A stretch of DNA of 64,000 nt, taken from contig QPFY01000005.1 of NCBI GenBank assembly GCA_003665825.1, forward strand, positions 744,001 to 808,000, written 5' to 3'. The position numbers were made by a program, and so were the translations under genes. Numbering within the stretch: the stretch's first letter is position 1; each line of letters opens with the position of its first letter. Positions 48,351 to 59,674 of this stretch are shown one piece after another. The stretch is from Microbotryum silenes-acaulis. Taxonomy: Eukaryota > Basidiomycota > Microbotryomycetes > Microbotryales > Microbotryaceae. A model generated the notes under the pieces. It searched no databases. It worked only from the letters and a program-made list of their open reading frames with translations, and was not told the DNA's origin.

Positions 48351-51300
48351 ATGACCAGTCTGAGCTACCATACCCATGGTCTCAGTAGTGGTGGATCAGG
48401 TCCAGGCTCGTCAATGAGCGGCAGTGGTGGCTCCCCTTCCAACAGCGGCTCCTCCCCCGCGAGACCGACCTCTCCTTCGCTCGGCTCATCCAGCGCTTCA
48501 ACCGCTACCGCTACCGCTACCGCTACCGCTACCGTCACCCACCCCGCACCACCCGACACCGTCCTCACCGCCCTGAACTTCACGCCCTTCAAGACCAAAA
48601 ATACCCGACGTGATCTGACAACCTCGTACCGCGCCTTTAAGCAAGCCTGGTCCGCGATCGAACGAACGACGGTCCTCCAACACTCTGCTCGAAGGTTAGG
48701 CGAACGAGCGGCCAATGTGCTGTTGGTGACGACCGACAAGTTGCAGGCTTATGAACCCAAGGATGAGAAGGACAAGATCTTGGGCAAAGTGCCCACTTAT
48801 GAGTTCCAGGCCGAGGCGAACCCGCAAGAGACCATGTTCAAGCTGCAGTCGTGAGTTCGCAGGTGGGATGCGGCGTGGCCTCGTTCACCTCCTTTCCTGC
48901 GAGTCGCGCGGGTGGGAACGGGTCGAGGCGGAGGCAGCATATCTCGCGCGGGATGTCCCTCACTCGCTCAGGTACTGACAGCGCTGTCTTATCTCCCTCT
49001 ATCAGCATCATGATCGACCTCCAAACAGCCATGACCCTCCTCGCCTCCCCTCGTCAAGACCAACAGGTGCTTCTCGTGCGCGACCTCTCCTCGACCGTCC
49101 GTTCGCTCGAAAAACTCAACACCCAACTCACCAGCGCTGTCGAGATGTACGAGCTCTTCATCTCGACCGAACCGTGGGCCCTCGAGAACGAACATGATCT
49201 GGCCGCCGACTATGCGACCTTGCCTCGTCTTTTTCAACTCGCTTTTGCATTGAGGGGTCCTCTTTATACTGGTTTCCTCAAAGATCATCCCGCACCACCT
49301 GGGGAGATCGCTTCCATCTCCAAACGAAGGGACAATTATCTCGCTTGGTGTCTCGAGACGAATCCGCTGCTGAGACAAGATCCCTCGACACCCACGTCGG
49401 CGAGGAAGAGATGGGTACCGGTCACTCCTAGCCCCGAAGCGTCACCCGTGTCGCCGCTTTTCCCCAAGGGGGTTGCGGGAACAGTACCCGTTCTAGCACG
49501 ATCACGAGTACCATCGTCGCCAACTGCAGCTGCTCCCGCCGGTGGCTCGAGACGATTGAGAAGCTCAACCATGGTCAACGAAGTCAGCGGCTCGCCGCCC
49601 TCGATCAAAGCCGGAACCGTAGTAGAGACCAAAGATATCCCATCGAGTCCCACCACCAGTCCAGAAACGTCTCCAACAATCCCAGGCACTTCCCCCTGGA
49701 CGGCTTCTCTCCTAAACTCTCCCAAAGAACTCAGCGCCGATACCCCGGACTCGACCCCTCCCACGACACCCCAAATTGTGACCTCGATCTACCCCAACAC
49801 AGTCGCCGATCGTGCCTCTCGCCTTTCCACCGACCCCGACGAACACTCTTTCCTCTCCATCGGAGACCATCCCAGCGTAAGCTCTGACTCCTCGGGTGCA
49901 TCGGACGATGAACCCGATTCACCGACGTCGGGTACCCCTCGTCAACTTCCTCGTCTGCTCGAGAACGGGTCAGCCAAAACAAGTCCGGCTTCCGAAGTAC
50001 CCCCTGCCAAAGGTCTCGGGATCCTCGATTCGCTCAATGCAGCGGTCCCTATCGAACCCGATGCGACTCCAAATTCCCCCGTGGAGGAGAAGAAATCGAA
50101 CTTGCTTAGCTCACCCAGATCACCCCGACGCGTCCCTTCGATCCCTACCCTTCCCGCGATCCCAGAGGACGAACTCTACCGACCCGAACCGCCGACCCCG
50201 ATCCCCTCTTTCATCGTTCGACCGGCGACACCTCAGCGCGAATCCCTCCAAGCGGGGGAAATGGGATCAACACCTCAAACCACAAGTTTGCGTATCCTCT
50301 CACTCGACGGAGGAGGAATCCGTGGCTTGACGCTCCTATACACCCTGCGCTCCAAACTCCCTAAAGACTCTCCACCACCATATCAAGTTTTTGATCTCAT
50401 CACGGGATGTGGAACCGGAGGATTGGTCGCGATCTTGTTGGGTCGATTGAGGATGACGCTTGATGAGGCGATCAACACCTATTTGTCGATCGCGAGGCAG
50501 GCATTCATCTCCAAGGAGCTCGTGCGCAAGAAAGGTCGCTGGAGTCGACTGTTCGGAGGTCCAGGTTCAACAGCTGACCGAACCGAAGTCGGCAAACTCC
50601 TTCCCGGAACCCGCGACCACGGGCTCGAAGAAGCCCTTCTCGAACACCTCGACGACGTCCCCATGCTCGAAGAATCCTCTGCTCTCGAAGCGAAGCGATG
50701 CAAAGTCGCCATCCTGGCGTACGAACAAAGTTCCTACGGAGGCGACGGTGCCCCCGTCTGGTTCCGTTCTTACCTCGACGATAATGACGAGAACCTCGAT
50801 TCACCTTGCATCCGAACCGTCGTTCGAGCGACCATGGCTTCGAGCGCTTTCTTCAGACCTTTCAAAATCACCGAAGAGCGAGCATCTTTCATCGTCGCTC
50901 CTGAATCACTCAATCCCGCCGACCTAACGCTAGACGAAGCGCACCGCATCTCCGAGACCCTCGGACCGGAAGCAACCGAACTTCCCAAACTAGAGATCAT
51001 CCACTTCCTCTCCCTCGGCGTAGGTCAAATCCCTTCCGGCATCCGTCTTTCCTCCAAAACCAAGATGCGCTCTCTCAAACTCGTTACTCGGATAGTAGAA
51101 GAGAACCAAAGTGCTTATGAACGGGTTTTGAGAAGGGCGAGGAGGGAGGGGTGGTCGGAAAGGATCGAGAGGATTGATGTGGATTTGGTGGGGAGGGATG
51201 ATAAAGGGATTGATGAGTGGTTTTATCATATTCTTTTGAGGGACGCTATTGAACGGTTCGTGAATGGTGGGGACCTGAGTACCACTACTTCGGGGGCTGC

Positions 51301-51679
51301 GGATAGAGTGGGGAGTGGGGATTTCGAATTTCCTTCGCCGACCCGGACGGAAACGGTAAAGTCGACAAATCCAAGACGTGAGTATCCCGGTCTCTCTCTC
51401 TCCGGTCCTCCAAATCACTCACCTTCTTCTCCAATCCCAGCCACTTCAATGCTAAGCACCTTCACGTTCCGCCGCTCCTCAATCCAGCGCTTATCCCTCC
51501 GGCCCGAAAGCTCCTCAAGCTCCTCAGCAACCTCCCCCCTGCGTCGATCAGTTTCGCTGACGAACCTCCGTACAAGTCTTAATCCCATGTATCTACAGCG
51601 TGACACGTCAACGGCTTCCCTCGACGCGGATGTCGCGAGGGATTCTCTCACGAGTTCAGGGACGAATACTGGTTTGTGA
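48351..51679 (+). CDS. Patatin-like protein lacking the catalytic serine
   Basis: Exons 48351-48850 and 49006-51679; a further 63-nt in-frame intron at 51378-51440 (GTGAGT...CCCAG) is likely, giving 1036 aa (1057 if retained). After a Ser/Gly-rich start with Thr-Ala repeats comes an ordered domain (NFTPFKTKNTRRDL to TNPLLRQD, about 80-340), unknown to me. A Ser/Pro/Thr-rich linker of about 250 residues follows, then a patatin-like domain. The oxyanion loop DGGGIRGL (about 601) is intact, but the elbow reads GCGTGG (634-639) where active enzymes have GTSTGG. Gly636 (GGA) thus replaces the nucleophile Ser, and no DGG/DGA catalytic Asp motif is evident. Family patatins hydrolyse phospholipids or acylglycerols; this one is probably a non-catalytic relative or a sensor. 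Confidence 0.8.
48500..48534. repeat. ACCGCT hexanucleotide microsatellite
   Basis: About six tandem copies of ACCGCT in the coding region of the patatin-like gene, encoding Thr-Ala repeats. Confidence 0.8.
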
Positions 51680-51889
51680 GAAGGGGGTGTCCGGCAAGGG
51701 ATATTTATTCGGTCGGATTTCCGAGAGGGGTTGCTAGCCTGAAGTTTGTGGGGTAGCTTTCGGCTTATGCGAGGAAAATGTACAAGCAGTTTTTTCCTGA
51801 AAAACTGCGGCCTCTGTTCTATATCAAGAAGAGCAGTGAGAAAAAAGTATACACATCACCCAACTTCCACCTTTCTAGCCCTCCCCCCT

Positions 51890-54412
51890 TCAATATGCCG
51901 AATCATAAGCCGTCGAATCCCCCCCATTCGCACACTCCGCCGTCACCCAACTCATAATCTGATCAAACGCCTGGCCATGCCCGACCATACTTTCCCCATG
52001 TTTCATCGCATGATGAACCTTGAGTCCTCCCCTAGTCGGCCCTACATTCTCCCCCCGTTTCACTTCCTTGATTCCTGAACGTTTCAGATAAGTCCGTACC
52101 CTTTCGGCGTTGAGGATCGCATCCCTTCCCGCAAGATAGAAAGCCGCGTGATAAGGCGATGTGACACGCGGGATTTGACTCGGGAACAACAAGTTGGACG
52201 ACCAATCGAACGTCCGTTGAAGCATGAACGCGACCCCTAATTCCCTCGAAACGAAGTACCTCATGAGGTATTCCAACGGTTCACGTGGTTTCGAATAGAG
52301 GAAATTGTAGCAGACCCAGGGTTCCCAAAGGGAGAAACAAACGGGGTCGACGAAGCAGGAACGCACGACGAGGTCGGGAAGTTCTTTGAGTATCCAGCCA
52401 TGGACAATCGAGCCGTTCGAATGGGAGAGGATCGTCAGACCCGTGAGATCGAACTTCCATTTTTGAGCGATCGCGACGATCCCGAGCCCGATGGATTTTT
52501 GCGTAGGTGGGGAGAGGTAGTCTCGTGAGAAGAAGGCCATCGAGATGTGAGGTTGGATCAAAACGATGATGGGTCGATCGGCGAGGAGTTTGTTCGTCGC
52601 GAAATAGGACAACATCGCACCGTACTGTGGTAGTCCGCAGCCTAAGCCGTGCAGGACCAAGAGGGGACGACTCGCTTCCGTGCAGTTTGCCGTGGGTTTC
52701 CACCCGGCGGGCATCCGAACGAGGTACCGTAGTCCACCATCTTCACACGTGACGAAGCCGCGAGCCCGGAGCTTGAACCCGACGTATTGTTGCAAACACC
52801 CGACGATAGCTGTACGCGATACAACCATCGCTCGATGCGCTGAGTTCGGTGCACATTCGGCATGAAACGAGCCACAAACACGTACAGTACAAGAGGATGG
52901 GTCTCTGCGTAACTCTGACGGGGTCCAAGGTCAACCGAATAACTTTGCACCGAGGATTCCTCCCTTCCCTAAGCGACCCGCCAGCTCGGAACTCGACCAA
53001 ATCCAAGCAGTGTTCCAAGAGGCCCAACTTATCCTGTTCCAATTCCAGGCCGCCTTGATCGACGTCTAATTCGCCATCGAGATGTAGCGGCGGTTTTCCT
53101 GCCGCGACCCAGGCTTGCCGTTCCTCTTCGAGTTCTTCGAGGGTCGACGAGTAGAGGCACCATGCGAGCCAGTCCGCCATATTGAGCCGATATATCTCCT
53201 TGTAGTCTGGGCGTCCATGGCTCGAGGTGTTTGTCAGTACTTCTTTAGGGGTGTAGACCTTCAAGGGAAGACGCCTGCTCACCACATCCATTGAACCACA
53301 ACCGAATAAAATCGCGAAAATCCTCAGCTCGTGGATCCTCCGCGTCTAGCTTGTCCATGAACGAGGGCGTGTAACTCGAGCTCCTCGGTCGAACGCTGTG
53401 TTGCCCACCTCCGCTCCTTATACTCGGTCCGTACCCTTCGTCGTCCTCGACTTCATCATCCTCATTGTCATCATCCGTATTTCTCGGTGGCGCAGGTGGA
53501 GAATCCTCGACCTTGGGGCCATTCTTGTCGAGCTGTGGCAGATCCGCGACGCTCCCATTCGGTACGGGCGTCATCTCAAACTCGATCGAAGGCCTCTCCA
53601 TCTCCGGTGTCCTCGCCCCATCTCCCAACCGAACCTGATTCAAACTCCGACTCCTCAACACCCCCTCCACACTCGCCAAACCAGGGATAGCTCCCCTCAA
53701 TCCTCCGGACATAGGATTGGCCCTCCTCGATCTGCTTCGTTCGAGCTCAGCACCCCCACTAACGATCTGTTCGCCGTCCTCGTCGTTCTGCAACCCATTC
53801 TCCAAAGCCCTCTTGATGATATTTCTCAAGAACCTCCTCGAAGCTTGAGGCGCTTTCTTTCGCTTGTTGGCTCGAATGGCGAGGTAGCGGTAGTAGAGGG
53901 AGAAGGGGATCTCGACGGCGCAGTAGGACAACGTCATATAGTGAAACACCGTGAGGACGATGTGCGAAGGTGCTGGTCGTCCGGCGTGTAATGATGGGAT
54001 CAGAGTCAGGAGGGTCCAGAGGACGTAGAGCCATGATAGAGGCGTTATGATCCAGACCAAACCGATGGCTAGCCCTGTTGGATGATCATCAACGCGGGCA
54101 CGGCTTCATCAGCCAGAGGATTCAGGCGCTCAGCCCCACGTCGCCAAAGTGACGGGCACGAGGTCCAAGCGCGTCCAGGTCCCCACCGCACCGTAACGGC
54201 GAGCACTCACAAACCGCAGCGAGGGTGAGGTGAAACATGACTCGAAAGCCATTGTACTGTTTCCGTGGTCTCCCCGACGTAGGTGAGGTAGGGGATGTCG
54301 CATCGTTGGACCGAGAACGCCTGAGACCGGCGCCATTTGTGCTCGAGGTTGACGTCGTTGCCTTGCCGTGCGCCGTGGGGCGCGCCGGAGGGGTCGTACG
54401 AGGGAGGGACAT
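51890..54412 (-). CDS. Membrane-anchored alpha/beta hydrolase
   Basis: Four exons: 54412-54211, 54074-53283, 53206-52886 and 52809-51890; 744 aa. The N-terminal 45 residues are Ser/Thr/Arg-rich. Hydrophobic spans follow at about 58-85 (FHLTLAAVWLAIGLVW on to ITPLSWLYVLWTLLTL) and about 105-125. A long charged, disordered middle carries an acidic run (DDDNEDDEVEDDE). The C-terminal hydrolase fold has the oxyanion segment LLVLHGLGCG, the nucleophile elbow LSHSNGS, and a late His region (KVHHAMKHGESMVGHG), so a Ser-Asp-His triad is plausible. Introns 136, 76 and 76 nt close in phase and join three frames that would otherwise look like separate genes. ATG 54442 is a possible earlier start. The substrate is unknown; a lipid or ester hydrolase at a membrane is my inference. 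It converges with the patatin-like gene. Confidence 0.82.
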
Positions 54413-55102
54413 GATGCGTCGGAGTCTACGTCGTCCTACCAAGAAACCAGTACGAATAAGAACCCGAGACTGGACCTAAAGTATGACTGCCGGTCACTAG
54501 TGAAGGGTAGGACGTCAACCCAGCCCACGGAGCGAAGCACAGGAGATTGCCGACCGCTGTCATCGAGTGGCGACCGAGTGGCGCGTGCAATCTGCCCAGC
54601 CAGGGCCAGCCCATCTGCTCCAAGACACCACGCTGCAAGCTCCAAGCGCTCCACGCACAAGTGATCGGCGGCCCGTTGGACGTTCCTGGCGCCTTCAAGT
54701 GAAAAATCAGCGCTTGGCAAGGCTCGGTTCGATTAAGCTGGTACGGAAGCGAATCTCGTCACAGTAAACAAGTCATTTCGTTCCACCATCACACTCACAC
54801 AAGACTACCGTTATCAGCAGGCGAGTCGAATATTCGGGGTTACGTCGCACCAATCGAGCTCGCAGGACTCTCATTCCCCTTTCCATTCCAGCGGACCGTC
54901 CATCGAATGCTTCACCCTCCAAAGGAACTCTTATTACACATCTTTCTTGAAACCAAGCCTTTCTAATCCGTCTCATCTCCCTCTCCAGGGTCGCAATCCT
55001 CCCGCACACCAGCTTGTGATCAGGTTTCGTCGTTCGTCCTCGCTTCTTGAGCTATTCCTCCAGCCCACCAACCCACTCCCACTTGTTCCCTCCAGGAAAA
55101 TT
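54413..55102. other. Intergenic, no gene seen
   Basis: Between the hydrolase start and the 3' end of NDUFA8, both on the minus strand. No exon chain or RNA gene recognised. Confidence 0.4.
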
Positions 55103-56294
55103 CTACTTTTGGATCGGTCCATAGATCGGCCATGTCTTGTCGTGGATCTGCGGCTTGTCCTCGGGCGATCCGGGGATGTTCTTGGCCAATTTCTGTCTCG
55201 GCGGTAGATCGCAGGGTGGGAGGGAAGTGGGGGTAGAGGGGCATATCACGGCGTGGAGTCGCATCGGTGTATTCAATTGTTGGCATGGACGAGTCGGAGA
55301 GCGAATGAAGTTGAATCCAAGTCAAGGAGAGACGAACCCTCAGTAAGCGCCCAAAGCAACCTGGACCAATGCCCAAAATGTCCACGCACCAGTTTCTCGA
55401 ATACGCAAGAGTTGAACACTCGTTCCGGTTTGCGACACAGGTAGAATTCCTGTACAAAAACCCCATCTCTGAGATCAATCTCGGCCCTTGCTCTCGACGG
55501 GGGGGAGGGCAACCCGATCTTACTGACCTGGTTGTTCCGCTCCAAGCACTCCCAATGGGCGTTGAATTCTGCCAGACACGTCGATCGCACCTTGGTGATC
55601 CTGTGCACAGCATGCAAAGCATGTTAGAGGTGTCGTCTGAGTCGCAGTCGACGATGAGGATGGGAGCGCTCACAAGTCCTGAGCACATCTCGTGACCTTG
55701 CGGCCTTCCTTCAAGCAATGTTCCGGGTTCCTGTCCTCGGCTTTGCACAGCATGAAATCCTCTGTGGTAAGAAGGGAGAGTCGGAGGTCAGTCGTGAAGT
55801 TCTACGATCGTCCAAGTGGTGAGCCCGTCGTGAGGTGCGGAGTCGCCCTCGCCTCGCCTCGCCTCGCCTTGAACCCCTCCCGATATCCATCTCCACCTAG
55901 CCAGTTCCCAAACTGACCGTTGTACTTTTGGCAGTGTTCGCCGATGAAGAAGGACGCGGATTTGAGGGGAGCCGAAGTGACGCCGAGTTCGTCGACGTGT
56001 GGGATCGACGACGGCATCGGAGTTGGCCTGTTGAAGGTCATGCACGAGATCAGCTGGTGATTCTAGTGGAGGCGAGTGGTTGAGACTGGTTGACTTACTC
56101 GACATAGTCCTTGTCGGGGAATCTGAAGAGGGGGGAAGCAGTGCAGTGTCAGTCAATGCGGGATGAGCGGAGCGGGAGGGCGACGAGGGGGAGGAGGAGG
56201 ACCGACTTGGCTTCACGATGCGTCGACTGTGCGTAGAACAAGCATGCTGTCAGCTCGGATGAATGATAAGGGTACTGCGGCGTGTACTGACCAT
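55103..56294 (-). CDS. NDUFA8: Complex I accessory subunit NDUFA8 (CHCH protein)
   Basis: Twin-CX9C accessory subunit of NADH:ubiquinone oxidoreductase, imported by Mia40 into the intermembrane space. Eight exons: 56294-56292 (start codon only), 56226-56207, 56122-56099, 56027-55918, 55761-55674, 55600-55528, 55449-55390 and 55192-55103; 155 aa. The conserved path is PTPMPSSIPHVDELG, SAPLKSASFFIGEHC, DFMLCKAEDRNPEHCLKEG, VTRCAQDLITKV, CLAEFNAHWECLERNNQ and FYLCRKPERVFNSCVFEKL. It ends with the fungal extension KNIPGSPEDKPQIHDK. Exons 2 and 3 are microexons of 20 and 24 nt. All phases close. Presence of complex I excludes a Saccharomyces-type yeast. Confidence 0.92.
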
Positions 56295-56485
56295 GCTGGA
56301 TGAGGTGTGCCAAACGGGTGTGCGGGCCTAAGAGAGGCTCGCTTGTCGATCAGCCCGGCATCAAGCTCTGAGCGAAGCGCGCTGACGCTCGGACCGCTTT
56401 CGATGGATGGAGGCCACTCTGGCCCGGTCGCAGCTTGCGCTCGTCCTCATCTCTCCGACACGCACTTCCATCCTTCGTCTACGTC
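56295..56485. promoter_or_regulatory. Short bidirectional promoter
   Basis: Only 191 bp separate the divergent start codons of NDUFA8 and the 120-aa gene, both of which are spliced directly after ATG. The 5' UTRs must also fit here, so the promoter is compact and shared. Confidence 0.6.
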
Positions 56486-57259
56486 ATGGTCAGTTTGAAC
56501 ACATCAACTATACCCGTATTCACCTGCATCATCCACCTAACGCGTTCAGTGATGTTGCCCGTGATCCACAGCCGCCTCGAAAGCACCCTCTGACAGTGTT
56601 TCGACTCAAGCTCAACAAGAGTGCGTTCGATCTATACACTCCTCTATGCGCACTTGGCTGACAATATGTACTTCACACCACAGCCACCGTATTCCTCCCC
56701 GTATCCTCCTCCACGACGCTCTCCTCCTTACGTACGGACCTGATCCAAGCCCTCAAGCACGGACGTGACACCGAGGTCGATCCTTTACCCGCTTCACCCA
56801 ACGAAATCGCTCTGTGGAGATCGTCTGGGGCGGAAGGGGAAGAAACATGGATCCGATTGACAGATGAGAAGAGTACGGCTGACAAGTGGGGACTGTGAGT
56901 TGCAAGTCTCGCTTCAGAGTGAACGAAAGTTCGGATCATTCCTCAATTGTGGCACTCGGCTGATGGTTGACGTCCGACCTGAGAGAGCGCCCTGGATCGT
57001 TTTCATCATCCTTGTATGAAGTATTCGAAGTCCCTTTGAGCATGTCCTGACTGACCCAACCGCCCTTTTGGTACAATCCAGTCAAGAAGCCGCCGAGATT
57101 GGAGTGTCGGTCAAATCCTCTGATGGTCAGTCTTACGATCGTTTTCTTCGAAAGCGGGTCTGGTAAAGTTCAAGCTCTAAATCAAAACGATGCTTCTCAG
57201 CAGGAACATTCCCCGAACCGGCAGTGGAGCGACCGGTCGATTCTGACGATGAGGAGTAG
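56486..57259 (+). CDS. Unrecognised 120-aa protein, possibly beta-grasp
   Basis: Five exons: 56486-56488 (start codon only), 56572-56620, 56684-56894, 57082-57125 and 57204-57259. All phases are consistent, giving 120 aa. It begins PPRKHPLTVFRLKLNKTTVFLP-like: two short beta strands, then a helix (LSSLRTDLIQALKHG), then EIALWRS, then an acidic tail ending PVDSDDEE. The strand-strand-helix-strand order resembles a ubiquitin-like beta-grasp, but I recognise no family. The start comes from an ATG on a GTCAGT donor that brings the next exon into frame. Pairing with NDUFA8 across a shared promoter may hint at co-expression. Confidence 0.65.
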
Positions 57260-57828
57260 TCCCCTTTGAACGAGCTCAGTCCACAAAAGGTCCGAGCGCT
57301 TCAGCGTTTCACGCCGACAAATCCAATATGATGCTCTGGACCACGAATGCACGGACTGACCGAAATCACGCTGCAGTTTCTACATACCTGTACCATGTTG
57401 TCATACACTCCACTCTTTGCGGTCCCGCGGCCGCCGGCTCTGCGGAGCGCTGCGGAGACTCGCAGTATGCCGTCGTCGACCCAAGTCACGACGAAATCCG
57501 CTCCAGACCGCTGCGAGTCATTTACGTCTTAAGGCCCAGTACAGGCTGTCCTCCTAGTCATAGGAAGAGACGAGCGTTTTTATCTGGCCATCTGAACCAA
57601 ACCTACCATGACTTGAGGTGATGAGAGAGCAGTAGCAATCGCGGGGCCTCGTTTCGGGCAAGTCGAGTCACTTTGGGCGCGAACGCCCAACTCCGAGTTG
57701 CTGGAGCGCGCTGCGCAAGTGACTCCGGTGCTGCGGATCCGGGTGACTCGAAATGATCCGTGTTCGCTCAAAAAGACGAGGCTTTCTTCGTTCCCTCTCT
57801 CCATCCTGATCCTCACATCTCTTCATCC
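57260..57828. other. Intergenic, no gene seen
   Basis: Between the 120-aa gene and the PB1 gene on the same strand; presumably the PB1 gene promoter. A GC-rich GCGGCCGCCGGC patch lies near 57430. Confidence 0.4.
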
Positions 57829-59208
57829 ATGCTCAACAACATGTCCTCCTCATCCTCCTCCAAGAACCCTTCCAAAGTCGAACTCAAGCTCACGCTACCT
57901 TCGGTCGGCCCTGCGCACCACACCACCACCCGTTTCCTCTCGGTGCCGGCGACCCCTTGCCCGACTTGGGACGAGTTCCTTGTTCTCTTGCGCGAGCGCT
58001 TCCAACTCGACGCTTCAACCCCCATCGTCGGTGTCACCTACCGTGATACCGAAGGTGACGAGATCCTTCTCTCTTCGGATGCCGAACTCCAAGATTGGTG
58101 GTCGACCTTGACCGCCGGATCGACTTCGACCGACTCCTCCACCATCACCGCCACCGTCACCACGGCTCGGATCCTCATCGATGAACAAGCCCAATCCGCC
58201 GCGCTGGATGAGGAACAAATTCAACTGCTCGGCGAAGTCAAGTCGATGATTCAAAAAGACCATTCGTTCGCTCATCGTGTCGGCAAGACCATCGGCGAAG
58301 CATTGCACCCCCCCCACCACCCCTTTGGCGGTCGCCGAGGAGGACCGGGAGGTCCCCCACCCCCCCCTTACGGCGCTGGCGCTGGCGGTCGCCACAGCCA
58401 CAGCCACAGCCACAGCCATGGCCCTCCTCCTCCTCCTTTGGGCGGTCCTGATCGTCACGCTCGTCACGCTCACGGCGCCCGTCATGGTGGTCGCGGCGGT
58501 CTCTTCAGCCATGGTCCTCGTTCTTCCGGTATTTTCGGACCCTCCGGTCTCTTCGGACACTCCGGCTTGTTCGGGCCTCCGGGCCCTCCCTCTTCGTCCT
58601 CGTCCTCCAGCTCGTCCGACTCTGAAACCGACGTTGAAGATGGTCGAAAGGAGAAGCACGGCAAGAAGAAGAAGTACCATTCCGGTGGTCGAAAGCACGG
58701 ACACGGTGACCACGGCAAGCACCCTCGTCATCGTAAGTCTCCCCTATTGGAGGCTTTATTGGGTTCCCATGACTCACTTTCCCCCGCTTTATTCGCTCGT
58801 CGATTGGCTCGTTCGAATGTAGCCCATGATCATCATCCTCGAGGACCTCCTTCCCTTCCTCATGCTCCTCCTCACGCACCTCATGGACCCCATGGTCCTC
58901 ACGCACCTCATGCTCCTCAACCTCCTTTCCCCTTCATGAATCACGGCGATCATCCTCGTTACGGTCACGGATACGGGCATGGACATGGACACGGCCACGG
59001 ACACGGCCACCACGCAGGCTCTTCTTCGCCCCTTCCTTTAGCCGGACACGACCACAGTCAACCAATGGGCGAGTTGGTCGATCTGGAATTCGAGATGCTC
59101 GATTTGGACGAACAAGAACGAGGACCACACGGCCGAGCTCGTCCTCATCATGGTCATGGACCTCATCGCCATCGTGGAGGTCGTCATGGACTGGGTGGTC
59201 CTCATTAG
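57829..59208 (+). CDS. PB1-domain protein with His/Gly/Pro-rich tail
   Basis: A single exon of 459 aa (ATG 57841 is an equally good start, 455 aa). Residues about 16-92 form a PB1 domain: VELKLTLPS strand, PTWDEFLVLLRERF helix and an acidic OPCA motif YRDTEGDEILLSSDAELQD (71-89). The domain could therefore offer its acidic face to a basic PB1 partner. A helical segment follows (LDEEQIQLLGEVKSMIQKDHSF, about 150). The rest is extremely rich in His, Gly and Pro, with SH repeats, poly-Pro runs and GHGHGHGH-like tracts, interrupted by a Ser/Asp patch. The His tail looks able to bind metal ions. No ZZ or kinase domain is attached. The function is unknown. It is one of the few intronless genes here. 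Confidence 0.75.
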   Translation: MLNNMSSSSSSKNPSKVELKLTLPSVGPAHHTTTRFLSVPATPCPTWDEFLVLLRERFQLDASTPIVGVTYRDTEGDEILLSSDAELQDWWSTLTAGSTSTDSSTITATVTTARILIDEQAQSAALDEEQIQLLGEVKSMIQKDHSFAHRVGKTIGEALHPPHHPFGGRRGGPGGPPPPPYGAGAGGRHSHSHSHSHGPPPPPLGGPDRHARHAHGARHGGRGGLFSHGPRSSGIFGPSGLFGHSGLFGPPGPPSSSSSSSSSDSETDVEDGRKEKHGKKKKYHSGGRKHGHGDHGKHPRHRKSPLLEALLGSHDSLSPALFARRLARSNVAHDHHPRGPPSLPHAPPHAPHGPHGPHAPHAPQPPFPFMNHGDHPRYGHGYGHGHGHGHGHGHHAGSSSPLPLAGHDHSQPMGELVDLEFEMLDLDEQERGPHGRARPHHGHGPHRHRGGRHGLGGPH

Positions 59209-59674
59209 CTAAATTGCCGGGCGATTGCCGGTTCTCAATTTGTTTCGGATTTGTAAAACTTTATTATCTGTGAAAAAAAGGGGGGGCTTGTGTGTGTGAT
59301 CCAATCTGTTTTGTGTACCACTCCAAGAGCCCTGATGGGGTGAGAGGGAGAGAGAGAAGAGAGAGAATAAATCGACCGAACAAGTGAGGCTTCGCACTCA
59401 AGCTACTCAAGTCTGAACTTGCACAGGTGGCGAGCGCCGGACGCCGTTAGTCAAACATCATGATCTCACCTTCTGAATTCTGTCTGTACTGAACGGATAG
59501 GGTGCATTCTTTCCAGCCGGGCGAAAAGAGCGCTGACAGTGAACATCATCCGAACAAGTTTGGGTAACTTCATAACCAGGACCATGACCTTTCGTGAGAG
59601 CGAGACTGACATTGCAAAAGACGGGTTATAAATGACTCCGGCGGAGTCGGCTGTAACGTGACACCGCAAGACCT
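59209..59674. other. Convergent intergenic region
   Basis: 3' flanks of the PB1 gene (+) and the kinase-like gene (-). Contains an A7G7 run near 59275 and a GA-rich stretch near 59345. No gene seen. Confidence 0.4.

Noticed and set aside
57813..58731. Minus-strand frames opposite the PB1 gene and a plus-strand alternate frame 58277-58822
   Set aside because: Low-complexity mirror of the His/Pro/Gly codons; no independent start context or domain.
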